Counted from the first letter of the stretch, positions 26,815 through 40,237 are shown. The stretch is 64,000 nt of DNA from Devosia sp. (GCF_017307495.1 NZ_JAFKHE010000013.1:186001-250000), one strand, 5' to 3'. Notes: a model not told the origin generated them from the letters alone. A program made the numbers and translations.

Positions 26815-27042
26815 CAGTCATCTCGGTAGTCGCGGTCGGCTATCACTAACATCATGATTGCGGTGTTGGGATAGGACAAACTGGGACGCCTGACCGGGCG
26901 TGGCCCGCCGGCCGGGCTTGCGCACCTTGCAGCCCGGTGGCAAGGCGCGCCCGGCGCGGGGCGCGTCGGGGTGAGCATGGCGCCAGGTTGCCGGGGCCGC
27001 CAGCGCCCGCTACCCTGTCCTCTCCGCATCCGGTGAGCCTGC
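26815..27042. promoter_or_regulatory. Divergent promoter region of mrp operon and sigma54 activator
   Basis: This 228-nt region separates two divergent transcription units. An AT-richer patch (26840-26880) is the likely promoter location, but I could not find a convincing hexamer pair on either strand. No gene is supported here. Confidence 0.4.
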
Positions 27043-28470
<1,428 letters not shown>

Positions 28471-28476
<6 letters not shown>

Positions 28477-28505
28477 ATCCAGGATTTGTGTCCGCTTATC
28501 CGGAC
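28471..28505. promoter_or_regulatory. Symmetrical candidate enhancer sites
   Basis: Nested dyads overlap the activator stop codon. AATCC-A-GGATT (28476-28486) is a perfect 11-nt palindrome within TCCTG-N4-CAGGA, and GTCCG-N6-CGGAC occupies 28490-28505. They lie 55-90 bp upstream of the -24/-12-like element, a suitable position for binding of the neighbouring enhancer-binding protein. A terminator function is the alternative, but there is no T-run. Confidence 0.4.
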
Positions 28506-28559
28506 GCCCTGCCGACTCGTCCTCATGCGCGGCCCCGGGGATCGGAGCGTTTTCGCGCC

Positions 28560-28575
28560 TGGCACGAAACTTGAG
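28560..28575 (+). promoter_or_regulatory. Sigma54 (-24/-12) promoter candidate
   Basis: The sequence TGGCACGAAACTTGAG matches the consensus TGGCAC-N5-TTGC closely. GG and the -12 dinucleotide are 10 nt apart, but that dinucleotide is GA rather than GC. It sits between a sigma54 activator gene and bdhA, 46 nt before the bdhA start codon. Confidence 0.55.
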
Positions 28576-28620
28576 ACGCGCATTCGGCGGCGCAGGCCGA
28601 AAAGCGAGGGGAGAGAGCAC

Positions 28621-29397
28621 GTGCAGGACAGCAGGCGGGTCGCGCTGGTCACCGGGTCGACGAGCGGCATCGGGCTCGCCATCGCGCAGAAGTTCGCGCG
28701 CATGGGCTATGCCGTGGCGCTCAACAGCTTCGAACCCGAAACCGAGGTCGCCGATGCGCTGGTGTCGGTCGGCAGCGGCGAGACGCGTTATTTCGAGGCC
28801 GACCTCGCCGACCCCGAGGCGGCCTTCGGCCTGGTCGGCGCGGTGATCGCGGCCTTCGGCCGCCTCGATGTGCTGGTCAACAACGCCGGCATCCAGAAGG
28901 TCGCCGCGATCGAGGACTTCCCGCCGGCCGACTGGGACCGCATCCGCGCCATAAGTCTCGATTCCGCCTTCCATACCATTCGCGCCGCGCTACCCGGCAT
29001 GGCCGAGCGCGGCTGGGGCCGCATCATCAATATCGCCTCGGCCCACGGCCTGCGGGCCTCCCCGTTCAAGTCCGCCTACGTGGCGACCAAGCACGGCGTC
29101 GTCGGGCTCACCAAGACCGTGGCCCTCGAGGCGGCCGAGAAGGGCGTTACCGTCAACGCCATCTGCCCCGGCTATGTATGGACGCCCCTGGTCGCCAGGC
29201 AGGTGGCCGACCAGGCGCGCGTGCACGGGATGAGCGAGGAGGAGGTGATCCGCAAGGTCATGCTCGCCCCGCAGCCGACACGCCGCTTCGTGCAACCCGA
29301 GGAGATCGCCGAGCTCGCCGCGTACCTGTGCGGCGACATGGCCCGCTCGATCACCGGCTCGGCCATTTCGATCGACGGCGGCTGGACCGCCAGATGA
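28621..29397 (+). CDS. bdhA: 3-hydroxybutyrate dehydrogenase
   Basis: An NAD-dependent SDR (258 aa) that oxidises D-3-hydroxybutyrate to acetoacetate. The cofactor motif is TGSTSGIG. The catalytic Ser/Tyr/Lys lie in NIASAHGLRASPFKSAYVATKHG, and the family features NNAGIQKVAAIEDFP and CPGYVWTPLV are present. Translation starts at a GTG (28621) behind AGGGGAGAG. With the downstream thiolase and acetoacetyl-CoA synthetase it forms a complete route from 3-hydroxybutyrate (or PHB breakdown) to acetyl-CoA. Confidence 0.93.
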   Translation: MQDSRRVALVTGSTSGIGLAIAQKFARMGYAVALNSFEPETEVADALVSVGSGETRYFEADLADPEAAFGLVGAVIAAFGRLDVLVNNAGIQKVAAIEDFPPADWDRIRAISLDSAFHTIRAALPGMAERGWGRIINIASAHGLRASPFKSAYVATKHGVVGLTKTVALEAAEKGVTVNAICPGYVWTPLVARQVADQARVHGMSEEEVIRKVMLAPQPTRRFVQPEEIAELAAYLCGDMARSITGSAISIDGGWTAR

Positions 29398-29514
29398 GAG
29401 TGCACGACAACAGCCGCGGGTTGCGGCGCTCCGGGCCGCCACCGGCCATCCAGCCCTTCCGTCACGGCGCCATTGGCGCTATCGCTTGGCTGACCAGGAA
29501 TTCGCTCTGAGCCC

Positions 29515-30685
29515 ATGACCGCCGCAACCGTCATCGTCGCAGCACGGCGCACTCCCATCGGCTCGCTCAACGGCGCGCTCAGCCCGCTCGCCGGCCACGA
29601 ACTCGGCGCCATCGCCATCCGGGCCGCCCTCGCCGATGCGGGCATCGGCGCCGACCTGGTCGAGGAAACCATTCTTGGCCAGGTGCTGACCGGTGGGCAG
29701 GGCATGAACCCGGCCCGGCAGGCGGCTCGGCGCGCCGGCCTGCCCGACTCCGCCCCCGCCGCCCTGGTCAACCAGGTCTGCGGCTCGGGGCTTCGCGCGG
29801 TGGTGCTTGCCCACCAGCAGGTCGCGACCGGCAGCGCCGGCATCGTTGTCGCCGGCGGGCAGGAATCGATGAGCAATGCGCCCCATGTCGCGCCCCTGCG
29901 CCAGGGCCGGAAGCTCGGCGACATCACCTTGCGCGACACCGTGGCGAGCGACGGCCTCAACGACGCCTTCTACGGTTACCCGATGGGCGTGACGGCCGAG
30001 AACGTTGCCCGCGCCCACCAGATCGGCCGCGCGGCGCAGGACGCGTTTGCCCTCGCCAGCCAGCACAAGGCCTCGGCCGCCAGCCGGGCAGGGCGCTTCG
30101 CCGCCGAGATCGCCCCCGTCACCATCGAGGCGCGCAAGGGCCCGGTGACGGTCGACGCCGACGAGCATATCCGCCACGATGCGACGCTCGAGGCCATGGC
30201 CCGGCTCAAGCCCGCCTTCCTCGATGGCGGCACCGTCACGGCCGCCAATGCCTCGGGCATCAACGACGGCGCTGCAGCGCTGGTGCTGATGGCCGGGGAC
30301 GAAGCCGAACGCCGCAACCTGAAGCCTCTCGGCCGCATCGCCGCCTGGGCCCATGCCGGCGTCGATCCGCAGCTGATGGGCCTCGGCCCCATTCCAGCCA
30401 GCCGCAAGGCGCTCGAGCGGGCCGGGTGGTCTGCCGCCGATGTCGAGCTGTGGGAGATCAACGAAGCTTTCGCGGCCCAGAGCCTCGCCGTGGTCTCGGA
30501 GCTCGGGCTCGACCCCGACCGCGTCAACGTCAATGGCGGCGCCATCGCGCTCGGCCACCCGATCGGCGCCTCGGGCGCCCGCATCCTGGTGACGCTGCTG
30601 CACGAGATGGCGAGGCGGGATGCGCGGCGTGGCGTCGCCACGCTCTGCATCGGCGGCGGCATGGGCATTGCCCTGGCGGTGCAGC

Positions 30686-30693
<8 letters not shown>
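29515..30693 (+). CDS. Acetyl-CoA acetyltransferase (thiolase)
   Basis: A 392-residue biosynthetic-type thiolase that interconverts acetoacetyl-CoA and two acetyl-CoA. The nucleophilic Cys lies in NQVCGSGLRAV, the active-site His in NGGAIALGHPIGASGARI, and the second Cys in TLCIGGGMG. NEAFAAQ is also present. It is separated from bdhA by 117 nt with no obvious gene. Its stop overlaps the GTG of the next gene by 8 nt. Here it most likely works in the degradative direction on acetoacetyl-CoA. Confidence 0.95.
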
Positions 30694-32623
<1,930 letters not shown>

Positions 32624-32702
32624 CCGACAAGGGCGCAGCTCGGGCCATTGCCCGGACGACGCTGATCGGCCAAGCTTGCTCCCGCCAAGGGGAGGGCGGA
32701 CG

Positions 32703-33725
32703 ATGACGAGGTTGGGAGAGGCGCGCGCGCTGGTCTGGCAGCACGGCGTGGTGAGCATCGAGGCCCTGGGCGGCATGGTCGGGCCGACGCTCTTCGTCTT
32801 GCCCGACGGACGGCAGGTTGCGCCGTTCCAGGTGGCGCCGTGGGCGAGCGAGCCCGGTGGTGACGCATTGCCCGGCATTCTGAGGCGCCTGCGCGGCGAA
32901 TGGCCCTGCGTGCCCTTCGGCTCGGATGCCGATCGCGCGCCTTTCGGTGGCTGGCCGGGTTCGAGCGCTGCGGCGACCGTCGATGCGTTTCCGCATGGCT
33001 ACGGCTCGAACCACGAGTGGCGCTTCGAGGCCGGCGATTCGGGCCGCATCACGCTTGCCATCGACTACCCGGAGGACCATCCCGTCCGCGCGCTGAGGCG
33101 CACCGTGACGCCCGATCCCGGCGTTGCCGCCCTCGACTTCGAGCTCGAGATCGACATGCGCCGCGACTGCACGCTGCCGATCGGGCTCCACCCTTCGTTC
33201 CGCCTGCCCGCGAAGCTGGGTGCCATGCAGATCGAGGTCGGCTCCGACGTGTCCGGCATGACCTTCCCCGGGCCGGTGGACGCCTCATCGATCTTCGATC
33301 AGGGCGCGCTGCTTGAACCGTGGCACGACGTGCCGCTCCGGCAGGGCGGCCGCCTCGACCTGCGCCGGGTGCCGTTGCCGCAGGCCACCGAGGAACTGGT
33401 GCAGTTGCTGGACCTGCCCGGTCGGGCCGCGATGTGGAACACGGCCGAAGGCTATCGCGTCAGGCTGGCGTGGAACCCCGACCACTATCCGAGCGCACTG
33501 CTCTGGCTCTCCAACCGCGGGCGGACGTTCGCGCCGTGGAACGGGCGACACCTGGCGCTGGGCTTCGAGCCGATCTGCTCCGCCTTCGATCTCGGCCAGC
33601 AGGTCTCGGCGGCGGACAACCCGATCTCGCGGCGCGGCGTTGCGACAGCGCGCAGGTTCGCGGCCGGCGACCGGTTCATAACGCGTTATCGGATCGAGGT
33701 GGAGGCGGCTGAGATCCTGGATTGA
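32703..33725 (+). CDS. Aldose 1-epimerase-like protein
   Basis: A 340-residue beta-sandwich protein resembling galactose-mutarotase-fold enzymes. GLHPSFRLP, the final acidic segment around LALGFEPICSAFDLG and a central GYGSNHEWRF fit that superfamily. Catalytic residues are not certain by eye. The start is the ATG at 32703 behind GGGGAGGG. It lies 79 nt after the acetoacetyl-CoA synthetase gene but fits the carbohydrate island that follows. It may interconvert anomers of the sugar released by the convergent GH38-like enzymes. Confidence 0.7.
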   Translation: MTRLGEARALVWQHGVVSIEALGGMVGPTLFVLPDGRQVAPFQVAPWASEPGGDALPGILRRLRGEWPCVPFGSDADRAPFGGWPGSSAAATVDAFPHGYGSNHEWRFEAGDSGRITLAIDYPEDHPVRALRRTVTPDPGVAALDFELEIDMRRDCTLPIGLHPSFRLPAKLGAMQIEVGSDVSGMTFPGPVDASSIFDQGALLEPWHDVPLRQGGRLDLRRVPLPQATEELVQLLDLPGRAAMWNTAEGYRVRLAWNPDHYPSALLWLSNRGRTFAPWNGRHLALGFEPICSAFDLGQQVSAADNPISRRGVATARRFAAGDRFITRYRIEVEAAEILD

Positions 33726-33732
33726 TCGTCTC

Positions 33733-33830
33733 CTCACCCCGACCCTCTCCCCTGCGGGGAGAGGGGGCGATTTGGCACTGACCGCCCAAATGGCGTCCCC
33801 TCTCCCCGCTGGGGAGAGGGTCAGGGTGAG
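33733..33830. repeat. Intergenic palindromic repeat between convergent genes
   Basis: Two perfect hairpins with identical 10-nt arms (CCCTCTCCCC / GGGGAGAGGG) sit at 33743-33765 and 33798-33820. The whole element is itself an inverted repeat: 33733-33752 pairs with 33811-33830, with one mismatch. It lies between convergent genes and probably acts as a bidirectional terminator. This repeat style is common in Hyphomicrobiales genomes. Confidence 0.75.
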
Positions 33831-33844
33831 GGGCAGTCTCCGCT

Positions 33845-36472
33845 CTAGTGGGCGAACCGCACCAGTACGGTGCGTATCTCGAGCGGCGCCAGCGCCACGC
33901 TGAGCGTCTTGCCTTCGAGCTTCAGTGCTGTGCCTGGATGCTCGATCGGGTCGGCGGACCGAGCGGCGGCGGGATCGCCGGTGAAGGCCACCGTCTGCGT
34001 CTGCTTTTCATGCGTCAGATTCTGCAGCCGCAGCGCCACCCAGCGCGTGTCCTCGCCCGGCTTGGTGGTGACCAGCACCGGCGCGTTGCCGGTCGAGAAG
34101 TAGCTGTCGGAGCGCTTGCCCGTCGGGGCGATGTCGCGCATCGCCACGGGGGGCACCGTCACTTCGGCCGCAAAGCGCGCGGCGGTCGCGGCATCGGTCG
34201 GGCCGGTCCCGGTGGTCAGCCGGTAGCGCAGCGGAATGCGCCCGCTCTGCGCAGACTTGAAGTTCACCAGCCAGTGGTTATTGAGGGCCCAGCTCATGAT
34301 CGTCGGGCCCTCCGGCTGGAGCGTCCGGTTCCACTTGCCGGTGGTGATGCCGCCCAGGTGCAGCAGCGGCGCATCGAGCGGGACGACGGTGACGTTGCGT
34401 TCTCCGTCCGAAACCGAGGCCCAGCGCCCGACGGGGTACCAGTCCTTGGCGGCGCCATCGAGCTGGTCCGTGTTTGGCACGGCGGGGATGCCGTTGAGGT
34501 CGATCAGGAAGTCGGCGCGTTGGAGGTTGAACGGGAAGGCGATGAAAACCGCCTCCGCCTCGGGGTGCTCGAGCTTGTCGATCGACCAGTCGACGATGAC
34601 GGATTTGGTATCGGCATCAAGGGCATAGACGACGGTCGCCGCCGAGACGCCGGGGGCTTCGATGCGCACCGTGATCGAGGCGCGGCCCTCGTAGATTACC
34701 GCGTCCTCGAGCATCACCTTGCTCGCCGTCTCGCGCTTCCACGGCGTGTCCTTGTGGCCGGTGAAGAACTCGGGCTTGTCGAAGCTGATGTCGGCGATGG
34801 CAAGTCGGTCGTCGGGTGAGGCTACCGTCTCGTAGATGTATTCGCCCGGCCCCCAGCCCTGGTATTTGCCTGCGAAATCATGGTTCTGCGCCTTGTCGAA
34901 CAGCTCGGCGATGGCGCCGGTCCTGCGGTCGATGCGCACGCGGTAATGGGCGTTCTCGATGGTGTCGCCAGCGGCCTTGAGGTCGGAGGCAGGCACCCCG
35001 TCATTGAGGTTGAGGAAGGCGTAGCCCATCGGCGGGATGGTGCCGGCGACGCGGCGGATTTCGGGGTAGGGGCGCGGTCCGCCCCAGGTGCTGCGGCGGT
35101 TGAAGAAGGTGTCGAGCATGCCGATGGGAGCGGCGCCGCCGCGCGGCTCCGGCTCCTCGACGATGACCTTGCGCTCCCAGGGAAGCGTATTGAAAACAAG
35201 CACTTCCCTGATGCCGGAAGCCTTGAAGGCTTCCTTGGGATCGAGGTTGCCGAGGTTGAAGATGCCTTCCGGACCCTTGGTGCCGAGCGGGGCGGCGAGC
35301 GCATTGGCGGCCTTGGCCACGGCGTTGTGGCCCTCCATCGCGGCCGTGTAGGCGAAGCCGGCCTTGCGGTTCCACTGCGCCTGGCTGAACAGCGAGTGCG
35401 GGGCCTCGACAGAGGAGTAGGCGCCCCACGTATGCTCGTCGAAAAGCGTCATGGATTCATAGGTTTGGTCGGCGAGGCGGGCGTTCCAGTCGGTGGCGCC
35501 CTGGCTCCGGCGCCAGCTTTCGAGCGCTTCGCCGATGCCGACGATCTCGTGCGCGGCGCGGTTCACCCCGACCTCGAAGGCCGACGAGCCGACGCCGTCG
35601 GCCCAGTGGTCGGTCCAGTCGCCGCGCTGCGTGCCGATCACATGGTCATACCTGCTGTCCAACAAACGCCCGAAGTCTGTCACGGTGATGAACGCCATCT
35701 GAACGTTGCTGCGGGTCTCGTTCCAGCGTTTCACGAAGTCGGGCATGCGCGCGTCGGGCGGTCCGTTGTCGACGCGCACCGGGTGGGTCGACTCGCAGTA
35801 GAGGAAATCGAACGGGTAGGTCGGATCGTTCTCGAGTTCCTCGATCCAGCGCGGCAACAACCTGTCGACGAGGTCCCAGTTGCCCAGGCCCGCCTGGCTG
35901 CGGCCGAACAGGTAGTGGTAGCCGTTCCAGGCGAGGACCTTCTTGCTCGACGGCCCTTCCCAGCGGAAGGCGCCCGGGAAGGGTTTCGGGCGGGCGCCGC
36001 GGATCGGGTTGATGGCGGCGGTGTAGAACGTGATGCCGAGGTCGTGGAGCAGGTCGGCGAACAGCCAGCTGACGCCGTTGACGTCGTCCTGCATGGCGGC
36101 TTCGACCTTGAAGCCGAACTCGTCGCGGATGGCGCGCAAGGGGTAGAGCGATCGGTGCATCTGCTCGATATTGAGCAGCGGCGTCAGGTTGTACTGCATG
36201 CCGGCGATATCGATGCGGCCCTGCTCGTGCCAGTGCCGGAAGCGCTCGATCTCGCCCTTGCCCGCCTGCCGCAGGTACTTGAGGAACGGCCCCGTGGTCT
36301 CGACCGTCCAGCGATACTGCGCCTCGACCGGGTAGCCATCGGTCTTCTCGATCAGGTCGAGGGCCTGCCCGACGAACTCCCCGTGCTGGCGCAGGGCGAG
36401 CTCCTGGTAGTCGGTGAAGCCGATATCGGTATGGGCGTGGTTGCAGATGTAGATCGTCTTGATCTTGCTCAT
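33845..36472 (-). CDS. GH38-like glycoside hydrolase, paralog A
   Basis: An 875-residue protein without an evident signal peptide, related to family 38 alpha-mannosidases. The N-terminal metal-binding motif is HAHTDIGFT (GH38 enzymes have HxHxD), and QDDVNGVSW supplies the candidate nucleophile Asp. A second metal-ligand motif is DEHTWGAYSS. The C-terminal half is beta-rich, as in GH38. It is the third gene of a minus-strand unit (lactonase, paralog B, paralog A), with a very strong ribosome-binding site (GGAGGAGG) before its ATG. The glycosidic bond cleaved is not known; alpha-mannoside is only the family default. Confidence 0.8.
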   Translation of the reverse strand: MSKIKTIYICNHAHTDIGFTDYQELALRQHGEFVGQALDLIEKTDGYPVEAQYRWTVETTGPFLKYLRQAGKGEIERFRHWHEQGRIDIAGMQYNLTPLLNIEQMHRSLYPLRAIRDEFGFKVEAAMQDDVNGVSWLFADLLHDLGITFYTAAINPIRGARPKPFPGAFRWEGPSSKKVLAWNGYHYLFGRSQAGLGNWDLVDRLLPRWIEELENDPTYPFDFLYCESTHPVRVDNGPPDARMPDFVKRWNETRSNVQMAFITVTDFGRLLDSRYDHVIGTQRGDWTDHWADGVGSSAFEVGVNRAAHEIVGIGEALESWRRSQGATDWNARLADQTYESMTLFDEHTWGAYSSVEAPHSLFSQAQWNRKAGFAYTAAMEGHNAVAKAANALAAPLGTKGPEGIFNLGNLDPKEAFKASGIREVLVFNTLPWERKVIVEEPEPRGGAAPIGMLDTFFNRRSTWGGPRPYPEIRRVAGTIPPMGYAFLNLNDGVPASDLKAAGDTIENAHYRVRIDRRTGAIAELFDKAQNHDFAGKYQGWGPGEYIYETVASPDDRLAIADISFDKPEFFTGHKDTPWKRETASKVMLEDAVIYEGRASITVRIEAPGVSAATVVYALDADTKSVIVDWSIDKLEHPEAEAVFIAFPFNLQRADFLIDLNGIPAVPNTDQLDGAAKDWYPVGRWASVSDGERNVTVVPLDAPLLHLGGITTGKWNRTLQPEGPTIMSWALNNHWLVNFKSAQSGRIPLRYRLTTGTGPTDAATAARFAAEVTVPPVAMRDIAPTGKRSDSYFSTGNAPVLVTTKPGEDTRWVALRLQNLTHEKQTQTVAFTGDPAAARSADPIEHPGTALKLEGKTLSVALAPLEIRTVLVRFAH

Positions 36473-36494
36473 TATTTTCCTCCTCCCAACAGGC

Positions 36495-39110
36495 TTAGCT
36501 CAGTGCAATGCGTGTCCAGGCCCGTGGGCCGACGGTGAAACCGATGCGGCCGCCGTTGACGGCGAGCGCCTCCCCGCCCCCTCCGGACAGCGATGTGCGG
36601 CTCGCCTTGGTGGGCTTGAAGCCGCCGGCGCCGACCTTGGCCTCCACCGGACTGTCGCCGGGATTGAGCACGGTAAGGGCCAAGCCATTGCCGTCGGTTT
36701 CGAGCCGGGTCAGCAGCGCCGTGCCGAGCTCGAGCTTCAGTAGCGACGCCGCCGTGCTCTTCACCGGGCCGCGCTCGGCGTAGACATGGGTCGCGAGTGG
36801 CTGGGCGTATGCCAGCGCCGCCTGCGCCGCGGCCCCGAGGTCACGGCGCGGCGAGGGGACGAGGGTGAAGCGGTACTTGCTCTGCCCGCCCTGATCGGCC
36901 TGGAAGTTGGTGCTCCAGTAGTTGTTGGTGAGCCAGGCGACGAGGGTCGGACGCTCGCGGGTGACGCGGCCGTCCGGGTCGCCGAAGCGCCCGAAAGTGT
37001 AGCCGCCAACCTGCCAGAGGGGCGCGTCGGGGCAGGCCACCGTGACTTCCGACTTGGCATCGCCGATGCGGATGAAGCGCTGCGCGGTGACGTAGTGCCG
37101 GCTGGCATAGGGCAGCTGCTCGTCATCGAGCTTCACCACGGCCCCGCCGGTCTCGTAGTGCGCGTCCCAGCCGTTGCCGAGCGCGATGGGCATAGGCAGG
37201 TAGAGCGCATGCGGCTCGACGATTGGCTGCTTGGTGACCGTCGCCTCGACATGCAGCACCGGCTCCTCGCCGACGAGGCGATACAGCACCGCCACCTTGT
37301 CGCCGTTCGGCAGCTCGAAGCTCTGGACGATGCGCGCATTGCCGCGCTCGACCGCTTCGGTTGTCTCGGTGAGGGTGCCGTCGAAGCGCTCGGCCTGCCA
37401 GTCGCGGTGCCAGGCGAGGTGCCAGTCCGGCGACTCGAGGTCGACCTGGTCGAACATGTCGGTGCGGATACCCGAGGCAACGCGCTCGAGCACCGGTACG
37501 CCGAACTTCAGGTGCTCGGACGCTGCGCCGGCATATTCGGTGCCGTCGAGCTTCAGCGAGTTGAGCCCGCCCTTGGCGTCCACGGTAACGGTGACGCGGC
37601 CGTTCGACAGTACGCCATCCTTGGCCTTGAGGTTCCCGCCGGGCATCACCGCAGCCCTCGAGGCGGGGATGGTGACATAGCTCAGCGCCGGCACTTCCAC
37701 CGGATCGGTGTAGTAGGCACCATGCTCGGGCAGGTCGGAGGTCACCACGTCCTGCCGCTGGATGCGGTGCGACGAGGGGCCGGTGGGGACGAGGTCCTCG
37801 AGGCCGAAGCCGCGCTTGGGATCGGGCGCGTCCGCCATCGGCGGCAGGTACGGGAGGCGGACCGACTGCGTCACCGCAAAGCCGTGCGGGTTGTAGACGA
37901 GCAGCGTCGGCTCGTCCCCGCCCGCATCGATGGCGAGGCGCTCGAGCCCGTCGCGGCGCAGCATGCGGGCGACGCTGGCGCCCTCGGCGACGGTCGCGAG
38001 CTTCAGCAGCTGCTGGGTGCGCGTCTCGGGCGACCACGGCTGCGTGATCGAGCGATCAGCGCCCCAGGTATGCTCGGCATAGAGCGCGAGGCCCTTGCGC
38101 GCGGTGTCATGCAGCATGGCGCGGCGGCGCGGTTCTTCGCCCGGATGCCAGGCATCGAGGCCGGTGGCGGCATCGAGGTCGCGCTGGCCGCGCATCGCCT
38201 GAGCGGTTTCGTGCGCGGTCGAGCCGGCGCCGAAATTCCACCAGTCGGTCCAGTCGCCGCGCAGCGTCTGCATGGTTTCGGCGGGCTGCCGACGCACGCG
38301 GTCGAAGAACTCGCTGATCGTGCCGAGCCGAAGCTTGATGCCGCCGGTCGAGGCATTGCCCTCGTTGAAGTTGCGAATGAAATCGGGCAGCGCCGCCTGC
38401 GGCGAGCCGTTGTCGTGGTAGCGCACATTGGTGATCTGCATCATCAGGAACGGATGCGGATAGCCGGTCGCCTCCCACTTCTTCGCCCAGCGCGGCACGC
38501 GGGCGCGGGCCTCCTCCATGTTGGTCGGGATCTGCAGGCTACGGTCCGAGGTCACGCCATAGATGAAGCCGTTATACGCGGTGATGGTGCGGCCCCCCGG
38601 CGCCTGCCAGTTGAAGGCGCGCGGCCAGGGTGCCAGGGCGTGGCCGTAATGCTCGTTGATGGCCATCGAGATGCCGGTGATGCCGTGGTCGAGCAGCGCA
38701 TCGACGACGCCCCAGGGCAGGCCGTTGACGTCGGTGTTCATCGCCGAACGGACGGGGATGCCGAGGTCGCGGAAGAACTGCAGCGGCTTCAGCACGTCGA
38801 GGACCATCGAGTGGTCCATCAGGGGCGTCATGTGCCAGCCCATGCCGGCGACTTCGATCTGCCCGCGCTTCACCGCCGCGAGGAAGCGGTCGCGGTCGGC
38901 ATTGCTGGCGTGCACCCACCAGTCCATCGTTCCGCCGGTGACCTCGCAGGTCCAGCGGAACTTCGCGTCGTCGGGGTAGTCGGCGGTGCGCTCGGCGATA
39001 TCGAGTGCCTCGTCGATGAAGCGGCGGTGCAGCTCCATCACCACCGGCTGCGGGTGCGTGTAGCCGATATCGGTATGGCTGTGATGGACGAACAGAATCT
39101 CGTTGATCAT
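36495..39110 (-). CDS. GH38-like glycoside hydrolase, paralog B
   Basis: An 871-residue paralog of the downstream gene. It shares HSHTDIGYT at the N terminus, the Asp-containing motif NTDVNGLPW, AEHTWGADRS, and the C-terminal motifs LTNNYWSTNFQADQGG (paralog A has LNNHWLVNFKSAQSG). Overall similarity is clear but low, so the duplication is old and the two probably differ in substrate or linkage. The start ATG at 39110 follows the lactonase gene by 38 nt. No signal peptide is visible, so hydrolysis is expected in the cytoplasm after import of an oligosaccharide. Confidence 0.8.
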   Translation of the reverse strand: MINEILFVHHSHTDIGYTHPQPVVMELHRRFIDEALDIAERTADYPDDAKFRWTCEVTGGTMDWWVHASNADRDRFLAAVKRGQIEVAGMGWHMTPLMDHSMVLDVLKPLQFFRDLGIPVRSAMNTDVNGLPWGVVDALLDHGITGISMAINEHYGHALAPWPRAFNWQAPGGRTITAYNGFIYGVTSDRSLQIPTNMEEARARVPRWAKKWEATGYPHPFLMMQITNVRYHDNGSPQAALPDFIRNFNEGNASTGGIKLRLGTISEFFDRVRRQPAETMQTLRGDWTDWWNFGAGSTAHETAQAMRGQRDLDAATGLDAWHPGEEPRRRAMLHDTARKGLALYAEHTWGADRSITQPWSPETRTQQLLKLATVAEGASVARMLRRDGLERLAIDAGGDEPTLLVYNPHGFAVTQSVRLPYLPPMADAPDPKRGFGLEDLVPTGPSSHRIQRQDVVTSDLPEHGAYYTDPVEVPALSYVTIPASRAAVMPGGNLKAKDGVLSNGRVTVTVDAKGGLNSLKLDGTEYAGAASEHLKFGVPVLERVASGIRTDMFDQVDLESPDWHLAWHRDWQAERFDGTLTETTEAVERGNARIVQSFELPNGDKVAVLYRLVGEEPVLHVEATVTKQPIVEPHALYLPMPIALGNGWDAHYETGGAVVKLDDEQLPYASRHYVTAQRFIRIGDAKSEVTVACPDAPLWQVGGYTFGRFGDPDGRVTRERPTLVAWLTNNYWSTNFQADQGGQSKYRFTLVPSPRRDLGAAAQAALAYAQPLATHVYAERGPVKSTAASLLKLELGTALLTRLETDGNGLALTVLNPGDSPVEAKVGAGGFKPTKASRTSLSGGGGEALAVNGGRIGFTVGPRAWTRIALS

Positions 39111-39148
39111 GGGTGGTCCGCGAAAGCTGGAGAGGGTGGAGTGACGCC

Positions 39149-40237
39149 TCAGAAGGCGGCGAGCTTGACCGAGAGCGGCGTGCCGATCTCGAAATGCTGG
39201 AGCGGCTCGGAGAGCTTGCCGTTGGCGACGCGGAACACGGTGAGCCGGTCAGAATCCTGGTTGGCGACCACGAGGTGCTTGCCGGACGGCGAGAAGCAGA
39301 GATCGCGCGGCGTCTTGCCGCCGCTCTTCATCCGCGCCGTCTGTGTGAGTCTGCCGTCCGCGCCGATCCGGAGCACGAGGATCTCGTCGCAGACACGCAG
39401 CGACACGAAGAGGTGCCGATTGTCTGGCGCCAGCAGGATGCCGGCCGACTGCACGATGCCGCCGTCGAGCGAGGGGACGCGGAAGGCGTCGCGCTGGGTG
39501 AGCGCGCCGGTGGCCGGATCGACCGCGAGGCTGACGACGGTTGCAATCAGCTCGCTGACCACGAACAGCGAGCGTCCGTCCGGATGGAAGACGAGATGCC
39601 GCGGCCCGAGGCCTGGCGGGAAGCTGAAATCCTTGCCCGGCGCGCGCGCCAGGCTGCCGTCGGCACCAAAGTCGTAGGCCACGAGCCGGTCGATGCCGAG
39701 GTCGGAGACATAGACGGTATTGCCGGCGGGGGATTGCACCACGCAGTGCGCGTGCGCCGTTGTCTGCCGCTCGCGGTTCGGGCCGCTGCCGGTATGCACC
39801 ACGCTGGCCACGGCCGCGCCCAGCGACCCGTCGGGCCCGATCGGAAACACCGTCAGCGCCGCGTCCGGATAGCCTGCCGGGTTGGCACCATTGTAGTTGG
39901 CGACGAGCAGGAATCGGCCGTCGCGCGACAGGCTCGCGTGGCAGGCTTCGTTGCCCAGCGTCGGCTGCCGGTTGACGAGGCGCAGCCCGCCGGCCTCGAC
40001 CGCATAGGCGGCGACGGCGCTCTGGTTGGTCCCGCTGATCTCGCAGGTGGAATAGAGCCGGCCGCGCCCCGCGTCGGTGACCAGCCAGGCCGTGTCGTCG
40101 ACTCCGCCGGTCATGTCGACGAGCCTCAGCTCGCCCGTGTCGTCGTCGAAGGCCAGCCGGCCGATGCCCTGGCCGTTGGCGGCGCCGTATTGCGGCATCG
40201 GGCGCGTGAGGCTCCCGGTGAATGCGTAAGTTGGCAC
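39149..40237 (-). CDS. Sugar lactonase (6-phosphogluconolactonase-like beta propeller)
   Basis: A 362-residue seven-bladed propeller of the lactonase/YbhE family. Typical repeat motifs include [62 protein letters not shown] and [25 protein letters not shown] start at 40237 is placed by GGGGAGGG just upstream. It diverges from the SDR-dehydratase-ABC operon across a 132-nt control region. With the SDR it would hydrolyse the lactone made by sugar oxidation, giving the acid used by the dehydratase. Confidence 0.87.
   Translation of the reverse strand: MPTYAFTGSLTRPMPQYGAANGQGIGRLAFDDDTGELRLVDMTGGVDDTAWLVTDAGRGRLYSTCEISGTNQSAVAAYAVEAGGLRLVNRQPTLGNEACHASLSRDGRFLLVANYNGANPAGYPDAALTVFPIGPDGSLGAAVASVVHTGSGPNRERQTTAHAHCVVQSPAGNTVYVSDLGIDRLVAYDFGADGSLARAPGKDFSFPPGLGPRHLVFHPDGRSLFVVSELIATVVSLAVDPATGALTQRDAFRVPSLDGGIVQSAGILLAPDNRHLFVSLRVCDEILVLRIGADGRLTQTARMKSGGKTPRDLCFSPSGKHLVVANQDSDRLTVFRVANGKLSEPLQHFEIGTPLSVKLAAF

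Noticed and set aside
23959..26829. Very long open frame (956 codons) antisense to the mrpAB fusion gene, and similar long antisense frames elsewhere.
   Set aside because: The high GC content and codon bias of the sense gene leave antisense frames open. The translation is low-complexity, rich in Arg/Gln/Glu/His, and has no domain or ribosome-binding site.
29470..29500. A -24/-12-like sequence (TGGCGC...CTTGGC) before the thiolase gene.
   Set aside because: The spacing between the two elements is one base too long for sigma54, and the gene is adequately explained as part of the bdhA operon.
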